This document shows, piece by piece, positions 34,021 through 45,345 of a stretch of DNA of 49,905 nt. The stretch spans positions 1 through 49,905 of the forward strand of contig JBAMDO010000304.1 in assembly GCA_037074765.1 (NCBI GenBank). The letters run 5' to 3'. The notes under the pieces were generated by a model. It worked only from the letters and a program-made list of their open reading frames with translations. It was not told the DNA's origin and did no database searches. The position numbers and the translations under genes were made by a program. The DNA is from Mansonella perstans. Lineage: Eukaryota > Nematoda > Chromadorea > Rhabditida > Onchocercidae. Each line of letters opens with the position of its first letter. Position 1 is the stretch's first letter.

Positions 34021-34599
34021 ATGAACTATTGCAATTAGTTATAGGATATATTATGTGAAAATTTACAATTGCTGTTTAAAAAAAAAAAAATTTTGAAATT
34101 TTCAATACGAAATGAAATTTCACTTTATTGTAAAATTTCAAAATTCATAAAGCAGCTTTGTTAAAAATATTTTATTTTGAATATATTGTAACTTCAGTTA
34201 TTTTTTCTTTTCTTTTTCCGTTCAGACAATTTGTTCGTTTTCAAATATTTTTTTTTTCTTTTTGTATATTTTCTGCTTTGAACAATTTCGTATTACAACA
34301 AATCATTTTTTGAAAAAATATTTTTTTCGATGAGTAGTTCGATATGATATTTATTTTTCCCTTTTCTTAAAAAAAAAAAGTCTAAAATTATTTTATTCTT
34401 TCGCTGAATATTCGTTGTACAGGTTACTATGACACCTTGCTTTGTTTAATTAGTAAAAAAAATTTTTTTAAAATTATTATTGATAAAATGAATATGAATA
34501 AATCATGATTCATTTGATACTTTATGAATTAAAAAATAAAAAATTAGCTAGCCTAGAATCTAATTTATTATTATACATATTGAAAAAAAAATTTAGCAT

Positions 34600-34930
34600 T
34601 TTGCTAATATGAAAAATATTTCCATCATATTATATCATTAATTAATTTAGCAAAAATGGTTAATGCTTTTCAAAAAAAAAAAGTGGAAAATGGAATCTCA
34701 TTAGTACGATGTAATATTAGTTTTTATTTAATTTAACATTTGCCATCTTATAATAATTAATTAATTAGCAAAAATAGTTAATTAATGCTTTTCCTAAAAA
34801 AAAAACAGCAAAATAAAATCTTGAATTAGCACGATGAATTTGTTACGTTTTATTCAATTTAACATTTGCTAATTAATTATTTACTAATGTGGTAAAGAAA
34901 AACAAAAAATTATTTAGCATTTGCGACAAT
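34600..34930. repeat. Tandem duplication, about 117 bp, two copies plus a partial third
   Basis: AATTAGCAAAAATnGTTAAT, GCTTTTCnnAAAAAAAA, TTAGnACGATG and TTTAATTTAACATTTGC recur in order. Confidence 0.75.
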
Positions 34931-35199
34931 GAAAAATTTCATTCTGTTTCAGTTTATTGAATGTTTATTTCTTTCAGTTAAACATTTTCATCTGATCATT
35001 TCGTTTTGTCGGCATTTACATTTGTTGGTAATTTACATCGGATGCTCGAAATTATTTTAAATCCTGTTAACATCAAAGTATCAGTGATGTCAAATGTAAT
35101 ATATGATGATGTTTACCCGTAGATCGAGCAATTTCAAAAAGTTTAAAAAAATTTTCAATTTGTTATTTATGTTTTTGAAACTCTGGTAACTGCGAATTA

Positions 35200-35395
35200 C
35201 TTTTTATCACCACTGTTTTACTATTTTAAAAAAGTTTTTCAAAGTTTGATTAGTTTTTTTTTTTGAATTGATATAAATATAGTAAAAATTGTTTATCACT
35301 ATTTTGCTATTTTAACAATTTAAAGAAATTTTTCAAAGTTTGATAATTGGTTTTTTTTTTTTTGAAATGATATATACATAGCAAAAATTTTCCAT
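35200..35395. repeat. Two-copy tandem duplication, about 97 bp
   Basis: TATCAC, then CTATTTTA, then TTTTTCAAAGTTTGATnA, a T-rich tract, and ATATAnATAGnAAAAATT recur in order. Confidence 0.8.
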
Positions 35396-35689
35396 TTATA
35401 TAATTTAAATCGATAATCAAAAAAAAGAAATAAGTGTCACATCCTACTATTTTTAGACTTTGCTCTTTTTTGTTTCCAATTAGTAAAAGCATTATGTAAG
35501 TTGCAAGTTTTGAAATTTTTGTTGAACTTTTTTAAGGACTACTTTAGATCGTTCAAAATTGTAGAAATATGATTGTGTTAAAGAAAATGTAAAAGATCTA
35601 AAATGAACTTTTGTTTTGTTTTGTTTTTTTCCCATTGTTTTATTGAGGAAAGGGAAAAAAAGAAACGAATGAAGAATCGAATTTTGAAC

Positions 35690-36005
35690 TTTTTCAGAAT
35701 TCGGGAATAAAGAATGTTTGAGAAAGAAAAATATGGGGTGTAGTAATTTAAATCGTTTTTTTTCTGAATTAAAAATCGTTTAAAAAAAAAAAAAGAAGAA
35801 CAACAAAAATTCTCTGTTCAAATTTTGCTTTCATTTATAAAATGTTTTTGATAGTTATTTCAACTTTTTCAAATTTGAGAATAAAGAGTGTTTGAGAAAG
35901 AAAAATTTAAATCGTTTTTTTTTCCTAAATTACAAGTCGTTATAAAAACAACTTCTCTGTTCAAATTTTGCATTATTTATAAAATAGTTTTGATAGTTAT
36001 TCCAA
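35690..36005. repeat. Two-copy tandem duplication, about 175 bp
   Basis: AATAAAGAATGTTTGAGAAA is echoed by AATAAAGAGTGTTTGAGAAA. CTCTGTTCAAATTTTGC and TTTTGATAGTTATT follow in both. Confidence 0.9.
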
Positions 36006-36844
36006 TACTCAAAAATTAATGCTTATTTATTTGTTTATGTTTTTTTCTTTTTTTCTTATTCGCTAAAAGGCATTATCATAATACATATATTTAACTCAAG
36101 GCAATAAATTTTTGTCCAAAAAATTTCAACCATTTAGAAATTTATAGAAGTAATCACAAAAAAGGAGGACGAGAAAAAAAAGTTTTTCAAACTAACTCAT
36201 ACTTAAATATATTTGATAAATTTTTTTTTCTTCATTTTCTTCTTCTTCATCATCTTCTTCTGCACTTTTCAATGTTTATAATGGTTGTCTTTTTATCCAT
36301 TTGCATTTTAATGTTTATTTTCATAGATATAGTTGGTGAAAAATGACAAAGTTGTCAATCACAAGCAATATACGATTTTTAAGCATCTTCATGATGCATC
36401 ATCATCAGCCTTTTATTTCATTCTGAAACACTAGTCATGTTTACATCACTTCAATGTGCATTTTTTTTAGTTTTTGCCTCTTTAATTAATAGATTAAAAT
36501 TGTTATCATAAATCTGATTCCAGCAAACGTAATCTGCGCCGCAAAAATAATTTCATAAATATTTTTTCAATAAATTCTTTTTTTTGCTTTCAAATTAATT
36601 TTTCTGCTATGTGTTGAATAAAATTTTGCAGGTAAAAATATTTTAACTTTAACCTTTTGTTTAATTACTTACTTTTTTGTTTAACTTTCATTTATTTAAG
36701 AACGAATGTTTGTAATCAACAAATTAATAATCAACAAAATGCATTCAAATATTTTTAAAATAGAGAAATTTCCATAAAAGTAGCAATTAGCGATTCGTTA
36801 ATTAGCGTTTTGAACGTTAAAATTGAATATTTTAGCATTTGTTC

Positions 36845-37190
36845 AGAAAGAAGCTTTACTGGAAAAAAAGATACAACAAAATTTTTATTTTTAATAAATT
36901 TCAAATTTTAATTTTCATATTAAATAAATTGCTTCGGTTATATAATTTTCAAAATTTTCATATCACCTACGTTTCTACCAGTTACTGTCTTCGCTTTTAT
37001 TTCATCTTTTCTAAAATTTAATTTCAACATTATTGTTTTCCATTAGACGATGATTCATCAAATAAAATAAGCTTTATTGGAAAACAAGAAAATAAGAATT
37101 CTATTGTAAATTCTTATTTTCAATAAATTTTAAATTTTAATTTTCATATTCGATAGATTTCTTCGGTTATATAATTTTCAAAACTTTCTT
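36845..37190. repeat. Duplicated block, copies 218 bp apart, with a 12-bp-stem hairpin
   Basis: AAGCTTTACTGGAAAA and AAGCTTTATTGGAAAA begin copies sharing AAATTTTAATTTTCATAT and CTTCGGTTATATAATTTTC. The second copy contains a perfect hairpin, AAAATAAGAATT at 37089-37100 and AATTCTTATTTT at 37109-37120. Confidence 0.85.
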
Positions 37191-37360
37191 ATAAGCAAGA
37201 TTTTTTTGTCAAAATTTTTGTAAAAATCATAATTGTCATTGTAAATTCTTATTTCTTTTTCTCCATTTTTGTAAATCAATTAATTTATTTTTAATTAATT
37301 TTGTTTAAAATTTAAAAAAAGACTGATCTTTGTAAAGGATAAAAATTAATTTAATTTTTT

Positions 37361-37562
37361 TCATTTCAGATAATTTTTGTCAACCATTTAATTTGTTTAA
37401 AAAATATCAAAAATAATTATTTTTTGAAAGTGTTCAAATTTTTATTTTCAGATTTTATCGTTTTTCGATTATTCAAATTTTTATTTTTTCAGATGCGCAG
37501 ATAATTTAGCATATTTTCTTTGTGAACATTGCTGTTAAAAAATTTTCATTTGCAACCAAATA
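37361..37562 (+). promoter_or_regulatory. Cluster of three consensus acceptors and 5' leader of the gene at 37563
   Basis: TTTTTTTCATTTCAG ends at 37369, TTTATTTTCAG ends at 37451 and TTTATTTTTTCAG ends at 37492. The last is 70 nt before the ATG at 37563. Such closely spaced nematode-type acceptors just before a start codon suit spliced-leader addition with alternative sites. The final leader begins with a tiny upstream ORF, ATG CGC AGA TAA (37493-37504). Confidence 0.45.
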
Positions 37563-37756
37563 ATGGAGAATTTCATGAAAAATCGGGATTTTTCATTCAA
37601 GAATATCATTGACAAAAGTGCTGCAAGCTCAAAACGATTTCCCTGGCGACAGCATTCACAATCACAAACGGTAACCAGTAATGCTGGTGATGAATCGAGC
37701 CGAATGAATGAAATATTGGCTCGGAAGCGATCATTGCCACAACCACCGATTAGGCT
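37563..37756 (+). CDS. First coding exon of an unrecognised gene (64 codons, partial)
   Basis: An ATG at 37563 opens a 64-codon stretch of ordinary amino-acid composition and higher G+C than its surroundings. It runs from MENFMKNRDFSFKNIID, through a Ser/Gln/Thr-rich part, to MNEILARKRSLPQPPIR. It ends with CT at a consensus donor GTAAGT (37757-37762), leaving phase 2. An upstream cluster of strong acceptors supports a trans-spliced or cis-spliced start. I recognise no domain; the sequence reads like a basic, flexible amino terminus. The opposite strand is also open here but has no comparable signals. A 31-nt exon at 44924-44954 begins in the required phase. The gene is truncated by long introns or by the window end. 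That it is coding is fairly likely; its identity is unknown. Confidence 0.65.
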
Positions 37757-37762
37757 GTAAGT

Positions 37763-40700
37763 TTCCAATTTTTCTGGAAGGAAACCAGAAGAAATACCAG
37801 TGAAAAAGTGGACATTCTTGAAATTTTGAAACTAAAAAAATTAAACTAAAAGCTTCGCTTACCTTTTTTTAAATTTGTAATTAGCCTATTTTAAATTACA
37901 GCTTAGAAAATATTGAAAAAAAGAAAAGAAAATTTTTATTACTGAAACAAATGATATATTCTTTATTTTTTTTGTTTTAATTTAAAAAAAGAAAAAACTG
38001 TAAAAAACTTAATTAATCTTTAAAAAAAATTTTTGATTTAACTTATTATTTTAAAAAAAATGTTTCTTAGTTTTAATTCAGAAAATTTTAGCAATTCAAA
38101 AGTATTTGTACAAAATAAATGTTAGCTTCATGAATGACATTGCATATATTAAGTGGAATAAAATGATTGTAGAATTAACGAATTACTAAAATTTAACTAA
38201 ATTTATTCCAGTGATTCGTCAAAATTAATTAAATGTGCAAGGTTAATATGGCAGTTAAAAAAATAAATCTTAAACGGTAGATGAACATTACGTAATCTTT
38301 TACAGCAGAAGCCATAATAATATCGGATTTTTTTTTTTTATTTTCAACGCATAATTTTTAATTAATCAAATTTTGTGATGGTATTAAATGAATTAAGGTT
38401 AAGTTCAAGTTTAACACTAAATCATAAATGACTTTACAATAGTAAAACTGCTTACAGATCATATTCAAAATAGGATAAAAATTCTTTTTTGAAAATGATC
38501 AAACTTATTTCCACTTTATAATTCTCAGTATAAATCATAAATGTGCTTACATAGTAAAACATCTTACGGATGAATTATTCAAAATAGGATAAACTATTTT
38601 TAATTCGCAATATTAATTGTGAAAAAAAAATTTTTTTTCGGACCAATCTTTTTTTCATTCGAAAAATTTGAAATGGCAAATTATCAATCAATAAAAATGT
38701 TTACCAGTGCCTTGTTGTATTAATAAAAAAAAAAAAACAAAAGAAATAAAGGACGAATTTTCAAAAATTATATAAGCTCAATCAGTTCAGGCTTTTTTTG
38801 TCTTTCAACATACTTTAAAAATAATTAAAACTTTTCGTTTTTGGGAAAATAAAAACAAACGTTGAAAAAATTTGTTAGTTTAATTCACTTCACAAAATTT
38901 CATTAGATTGATTTTTTTTTTTTTTTTGTTTCTCATTTATTTCAAAAATCAATCAATTAATGGTTGAATTTATTGATTGATTGTTTTTTAGGGATAGAGA
39001 TATGTTTGCGATTGATATGATTGATGATAATTAACAAATGTTAATTCTTTTTGAAAATGAAGTATTTTTCAAAAGCCTTTTAATTACTATCAAAAAATTG
39101 CTCAATAATTAAAGTTTTAATAAAAAAATTGAATCTCTTTCTTTTTTTCTTTCGAAATTTTACTTCCGTACTCATTTAATAATACTAAATACTTTGTTAG
39201 AGATTTTGCTGATAATTGAAAAACTTTAAAAAAAAATTTTTCCTATTTTTGATATACAATCTATTTTTTATCATCAAACTATTGTGACATCATTGGTATG
39301 CATGAATAATTTAAATTTAATTAAAAAAAATTTTCTATTCATTATTAAATAGCAAAATCATTTTGCTTGGTTTCAATAAGTCATTTTCATTTTGTGTCAA
39401 CTGATGATGATGAATTTTTGCTTTTATCGTTTCTTTATCAAAAAGACAATGATATTGTCGATGGCAAAATTCAACAAAAAGTTTGAACAAATTTAGTAAA
39501 TTTTTTCATCAAAGTTTTTCATCAATCTTGATAATATCATAAATATCATAATTCAATTTAGAAAAAGAAAACAGAACTGATGACTTTTTAATTAGAATGA
39601 TTTAAATTGATAATTAATTTTTTTGGATACTTTTACGTATGCATTATTTAGCGAATTATCATCCCATTAAATTATCACCAAATTGTTCCTTTTGAAAATA
39701 TTTGTCAAAAAAAATGACTTTAACCATTAAACTTGTAAATATCGGTTAATTAACTTATAAATATCGGTTAATTAACGGAAAAGAAAAAAAATTAAAAAGA
39801 ATTTTGAAGTAAATTTTTTTCTTTAGGTTTGAATGTCAATGAAATCATCACTATGCTATTATTAGTGACATAAACCAGGAAACAAAAGTACCACTAAATG
39901 TTGCTAAATTTTTTTTAATTGATTAATTAAATTTCACTTAACAACTGTTTTCTTTCATTATAATGGCAAAACATCCAAAATCATTCAATAAAATAGTTTT
40001 AAAAAAATTTAAAAGAAAAATAATTAATTGCTATTTGAAAGCACTAATCACGATTGGCAACAATTGTTGAATGTGATTTCTATAGAATGAAAAATGATTA
40101 AGAAAAAATCATTTGGTTGATTTTTATGGTATTTATTTTCTATATCATTTTTTTTTTTAAATCTGTAGAATGAAGAATAAAATTTTTTCAAATAATTTTG
40201 TTAAAAAAAAGTACCTGTTATTTTCTTTTTCCATTTCATTAAATTTTTTTTTGAAATTTCAGCTGAAATCTTTGCATGAATCAATATTCTCACATTGAAA
40301 TATTAAAATTAAAATTTCACTTTTTAAAATTTACTTACACTCAAATAGTAAATTTAAAACTTCACTGTAAACTATCGATTAACATATTCAATTCAATTAA
40401 AAAAAAAATAAACATGCACAAAGCTTAAAAAAAATCAATAAGAGGCATTTTGGATGGATTTGGAAAGAAAACAACATCCTGACAAATAAAACTGGATAGC
40501 CATTATGTTGTTGATATTTAATCATTTAGTATCGAAAGAAAAAGAAAGGAGATAAAAAGTTAATTGATGGAAAGAATAATAAAGAAAGAAAGAAATGAAA
40601 TTAGGAGGGAGTAATAGCGTAATAGGGTGGCTGGTAATAGCACTAATAGCATTGGAAAATTATAAACAGAAATTTTAATTTAAATAATTGTTTTCTATTA

Positions 40701-41400
40701 TTAACAGCAATAATAATGCAAATGTACTTTTCTTTTTTGAAGTATTTTAAATTGGACAAGACTTACATTTCTCTTCCAGTCGGAAATTACTACTATTATG
40801 GTAACTTTTTTTCAACCTTCAAATTTTTTTTTTTTTTTTAAGACTAATCCATTTCATGAAGTTCATTGCTATATAACTAGAATGATACGTGGTAGAACAA
40901 TTTAATCAAAATCTTTTAGTAAAATTATTTTTTCTTTTTTTTTTGAATTCTCATTTGCATTTCCTAAAAATGTTTTCTAATGCATCTTGATTGAAGAAAA
41001 GCAAAATTATACAAATAATTAAAATATGACTTGGAAATTTTTCAACAAACTTTCAATTTAAATTCAAATTTTATTTTAATGCAATTGAAAAAATTAATGC
41101 ATTGTTACACTTTATTAAATAATAATTTGAATGAATCACAGTTACTTATAATAATGTTAATCTATATATTTCAATAAATAATAGAAACGAATTGTTATAT
41201 TGCTATATAATTGAAAGCTTTAAATTTGGAAAGAAATGAAGAGAGAGGAAGGGAAAGTGGGAGAGAAGACGAAGAAAAGGAAGATATGAATAACTAACTT
41301 CTGTTATTTTCATTATGAATGAACAGAAAATTAATAAATAAAAAAAAAAAAATTTGGAAAAGTTGGGGAAAATGAAATTTGTCATTTTGCCAGTTTTCAA
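37763..41400. other. Intron or intergenic DNA; no exon supported
   Basis: Downstream of the exon at 37563 the sequence is AT-rich. It holds the 112-bp duplication and a 22-bp tandem pair at 39733-39776 (TATAAATATCGGTTAATTAA type). Minus-strand GTAAGT sites at 40338 and 40775 have only 20-30 nt of open sequence behind them. Confidence 0.45.
38418..38600. repeat. Two-copy tandem duplication, about 112 bp
   Basis: AAATCATAAATG, TAGTAAAAC, CTTAC, and ATTCAAAATAGGATAAA recur in order. Confidence 0.85.
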
Positions 41401-41410
41401 CTTTTCATAC

Positions 41411-41690
41411 TAATCTCTGAGTATATATTCAATTACAGAGTTTATATTCAGTTTTTCAGTTACTTATTAAACTCTGAGCATATATTCAGTTACAGAGTGA
41501 TATATTCAATTTTTCAGTTACTCATTAAACTCTGAGTATATATTCAGTCACAGAGTTTATATCCAGTTACAGAAGATATATTCAGTTTTTTAGTTTCTTA
41601 TTTAACTTCGAATGTACATTCAGTTACAGAATTAATACCCAGTTTTTCAGTTATACGCTCAACTTTGAATGTATATCAAGTTGCATACTA
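41411..41690. repeat. Minisatellite, about 60 bp unit, four to five copies
   Basis: Units contain CTCTGAGTATATATTCAGTT, ACAGAGTTTATATTCAGTTT and TTCAGTTACTTATTAA. The last units drift to CTTCGAATGTACATTCAG and CTTTGAATGTATATCAAG. Confidence 0.9.
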
Positions 41691-41826
41691 AACTTTCGCA
41701 CACTGTTGAAATATTATTAAGTTTTAGTAAGTATACAATATTAAATATATCATAATTATATTGTCGCAATGACACTTCTTAAATTTCCAAACAATTTACT
41801 ATATAATCCAAATTTTGCTCAAAAAG

Positions 41827-41873
41827 CTAACATAAGTGGTTAGCAAACAATTTTTGCTAACCACTTATGTTAG
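41827..41873. repeat. Perfect 21-bp-stem hairpin
   Basis: CTAACATAAGTGGTTAGCAA plus A (41827-41847) is exactly complementary to 41853-41873, with a 5-nt loop CAATT. Confidence 0.93.
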
Positions 41874-42491
41874 AAACATCGTACTGCTACTTATTGCTTT
41901 CCTTTTCATTGTATATTACATTTAAATTTATAACATATACGAAAAAAAAAATTAATTCCTTCACTATTTTCATTGTTAATCTAAATTTGTAAGTGCTTAA
42001 TTCACCGATGGATATAGAAAAATTCCATAGTTCAATTTGGCAATTATTCTTTACAACTATTTTTATATCGTTATTTTTTTTTGGCAATTATTTTTAGAAA
42101 TATTGTTATATTGTTACTTTTTTTTGCAGCAAGCGTTTTGCAAAACTTTTTCATAATTTTTTAGGCAAAATAAAATGACATAAATAAAATAGATAATCAG
42201 TTTTTCCCCCAGGCAATTCAATTGCTAAATTTTAGCATGTTTGATTTGAGAATCATAGGGATAGAAATTTCGCTCCAAATATGATTGCAAAAATTTTCTT
42301 TTCTTTTTCTGAAAACAGAAAAAAAAAATTTCTTTTTTCCTATTTGAAAACATCAAATTTAATCTGTCAAATTCATTATGAACTAAAAAGAATAAAATTT
42401 TTTTTTAATAAATGCTAAAATATTTGAATGAAAAAGAATGAAATACTATTTATTGGTGCCCCATTCAAATATATCGTAAACTTATTATCCC

Positions 42492-42655
42492 TTTTGCAGG
42501 AAAATGCCACGAGTTATTCAAATAAGAATGAAAGTTAAATTGCCATAACTAAGTTGTCAAAAAAAAAGAAGTTTGTATAAATAATTTTGCTTGTCAATTG
42601 TAAGCAAAATATTTTCGCAATTTTGCAGGAAAAAAAAGAAACCACGACAGTATTA
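42492..42655. other. Two similar acceptor-like boundaries, 129 bp apart
   Basis: CTTTTGCAGGAAAATGCCACGA at 42491 and TTTTGCAGGAAAAAAAAGAAACCACGA at 42621 look like diverged copies. After the first, the phase required by the exon at 37563 reads KMPRVIQIRMKVKLP and then TAA. This could be an alternative short last exon of that gene, but the evidence is thin. Confidence 0.2.
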
Positions 42656-43520
42656 AATGTTTCCTGTCATTAAATGTTTTTTTAATTTTTTTTTCATTTC
42701 ATTTTAATTTTCTGTCATTTTCATTGAAATTACAAACAGTTGCAATTTATACCTTGTCATACATGAAATGTTTCATTATTTTTTAAATTTCAGCTTTTAT
42801 AATACGCTTGAATTTTTTGCTAATTTTGTTACTTTACTGAAAATAACAATATTTTCTAACTTTTAACAAATTTTTATTTATTGTCTTTCTTTATTAAACA
42901 TACCAATGAAATTTTTAAAACCAGATCACAACAAATAAATTAACAATATTTTATGACACATTTCCGGAAAATCATTCTAAATTGTAAAAATTTGTACTTG
43001 TCATAAAAAAATATATTTATTTGAAAAAAAATTATTTATTCTTGGCTTATCATCAGCAGATCTATGTATGTATTTATTTGTTCCAAATTAAAAATTAGTG
43101 CTTTGTGTTTTTGAAATTATATTTAGCAAAATTTAATCATCGTCATAATTAACACTTTTAGTACAGTATATGTTTTGCTTGATGGTTAGTTTTTTTTTTT
43201 TTTTTCTTAATTTGTTAAATTAAAATTTTTCTGATGACGTCATGTTAAGATTGCAAGATGAAACTATTGAATTTGAGAATGAAAAAAAAAGAGAAAGATA
43301 AATATGAGCTATTAAATCATTTCATTATCATTTGATTTCACTCATTGAATTATGATCTTTTCCGGTTAATTCGTTTACGCCTAAAGGTTAAAATGAATCA
43401 TTTTTCTTCCTGAATAATTTTATTTCAATAATATGGTATCATATATACATCTGTATATATATAAATGTATGATACATCTTAATGATGAATCAAAATCTAA
43501 TTGTTCTTGTTAAAACTAAT

Positions 43521-43856
43521 GTCACCTTACTAAGTTAAAATAGCAATTTGGAGAAATTACTTTCAGGAATTCCCTCAGGAGTAAAAATAATTTTTAGTAG
43601 AAATGAATTTGATGTCATCCATAAAATAAATTTTATTTGCAAAAATTTTCCGAATTTTCTAAAATTGATTTGCAAAATGTATCATTGCAAACAAAATGAA
43701 CGAATCAAAATGGATTAAAACTTACATCATATCACTTAAGCTTTATATAACTGTAATAAGTGAAATTTACAAAAAAAAGTGCTAAATATTACTTTGCTGC
43801 TAAGGGGATTCCTGAAGGCAATTTCCCAATTTCTATTTTAACTTGACAAGGCATTT
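43521..43856. mobile_element. Foldback or MITE-like element with about 80-85-bp inverted repeats
   Basis: The left arm (about 43521-43606) and the complement of the right arm (about 43776-43856) match along their length. Landmarks are AAGTTAAAATAG, then nAATTnGG, GAAATT, CTTTCAGGAATTCCCT versus CCTTCAGGAATCCCCT, then AA, TAATnTTTAG. The loop is about 170 bp and encodes nothing. No clear target-site duplication or transposase is visible, so assignment to a transposon class is open. Confidence 0.6.
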
Positions 43857-44091
43857 CAGAATATCTATGAATTTATTTTATGTTTAATTTAATCAATGTT
43901 TGATAGAACTAGTGAATGGACAATTTTACAAAAAAAAAGTGAAAGTTTCGTTTGAATTAAATAATTAGCACTTCTTTAAATAATTAATTAATGTTTGATT
44001 ACCTCAAATTATAATGATTTTTTTGTTTTATTTTCACTCTTTTTAACATTAATATTCAACAATTAGTAACTTCATTAATTCAAACATGTAT

Positions 44092-44260
44092 CATTAGCAT
44101 TAACGTTACTGCAATTGTGTCATCGGTCATCCTTACATTGTGTTTGTCCATTTATCATTGTCATTGTATGCGTTTATTTACATTATCCTATTTTGTAGAT
44201 ATTGATATTAACGTTGCAGTATATGTGTCATTTGTCATCGTTATTGTATTAGTTGGAAAA
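44092..44260. repeat. Two-copy tandem duplication, about 108 bp
   Basis: TATTAACGTT or CATTAACGTT, then GTGTCATnnGTCATC, then TTnnATTGT recur in order. Confidence 0.6.
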
Positions 44261-44923
44261 TATATCATTTTTATTTATCATTATGAAATGCTATGAAAGC
44301 AGGAAAGAAAAAAAAATTGAAACAAAAAAAGCAGCTTTCAATGATATCCGTTTGGTTATCATTAATTTTTGATGATCGAAATAACCATCTGTTTATGATC
44401 TATTTTAAAAGCTAGCCAGTGTTCCCCACATGTATTGAGTCAGGATTTTATTTCTCTGCCCAAATTTCTTTTTTTTTTTGTCATTTAAAACCAAAATTCA
44501 GCAAAAAAAATTGGAAAGACAAGTTTAATACTTTTATTTTTAAAATTGAACTTTTATTTGATTGCCATTTTTCGGAACTTCTTCAATCTTATTTCACAGC
44601 ATCCTTTTTTAATATAATATTTTGTTATATTAAATTACACAATTGACGTTATTTTACTTTCTTTTTTTTTTTGAATGTCAAAATTTTGTTAGTTTACAGC
44701 ACTTTTTTTGCGCGTTATTGATTGTCATCATTTAAATTCAATATTTGAAATATTTGAAACTATTTTTTTTTATTAAATCCTCTGATAATATTATATATTT
44801 GCAGTTTTTAAAATATTTCCATTTATTTCATCAATATTACAATTGAGCGTGTATTTTTTTCAAACAGTGAAAAATAAATAGCGAAATTATTAGTCGAATT
44901 AAATTTATGATTAACAATTCTAG

Positions 44924-44954
44924 AAGTTCAAGTTTACTCTTTAAACTTTCCCGC
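44924..44954 (+). CDS. Candidate 31-nt exon, phase-compatible with the exon at 37563
   Basis: The acceptor AACAATTCTAG ends at 44923 and a consensus donor GTAAGTATT starts at 44955. With one base completing the codon left open at 37756, it reads on as SSSLLFKLSR and leaves phase 0. The implied intron would be about 7.2 kb. The signals are good and the phase fits, but a short open stretch between two signals can arise by chance. A further possible continuation is at 46819-46852. Confidence 0.25.
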
Positions 44955-45345
44955 GTAAGTATTTTACACATTGAGTTGTAATGACCAATAATGCAAATTT
45001 AATGTTAACATATTTTTTTGATTAAATTTTTGTTCCCATTAAGCTCTAGACTAATGTGCACAGCACTAATAGCTTGATAACATTTTGAATTAGGTTATCA
45101 TTCAAATGTATTTCGTTATAGAATAATGTAAGCGAAATATAAGTATACAAGTTTTTCAATGCTTCATGCTTAAATCATTTGAAACAAAGAAAAAAAAAAT
45201 TTGATAAATAAACATTTGTAAGTAACGCCAATCAAAAAATGTACTAATACTAATCTATAATTTATAATAATGATAATAACAACGTAGAAAAATAAAAAAG
45301 CTTAATTAAAGGCGAAAGTCAAATTGAAAAAATTTGCATTTTTAC

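Noticed and set aside
37535..37768. 77-codon minus-strand frame opposite the exon at 37563
   Set aside because: It overlaps a + strand exon that has strong acceptors and a consensus donor. The antisense frame has neither, so it is a shadow.
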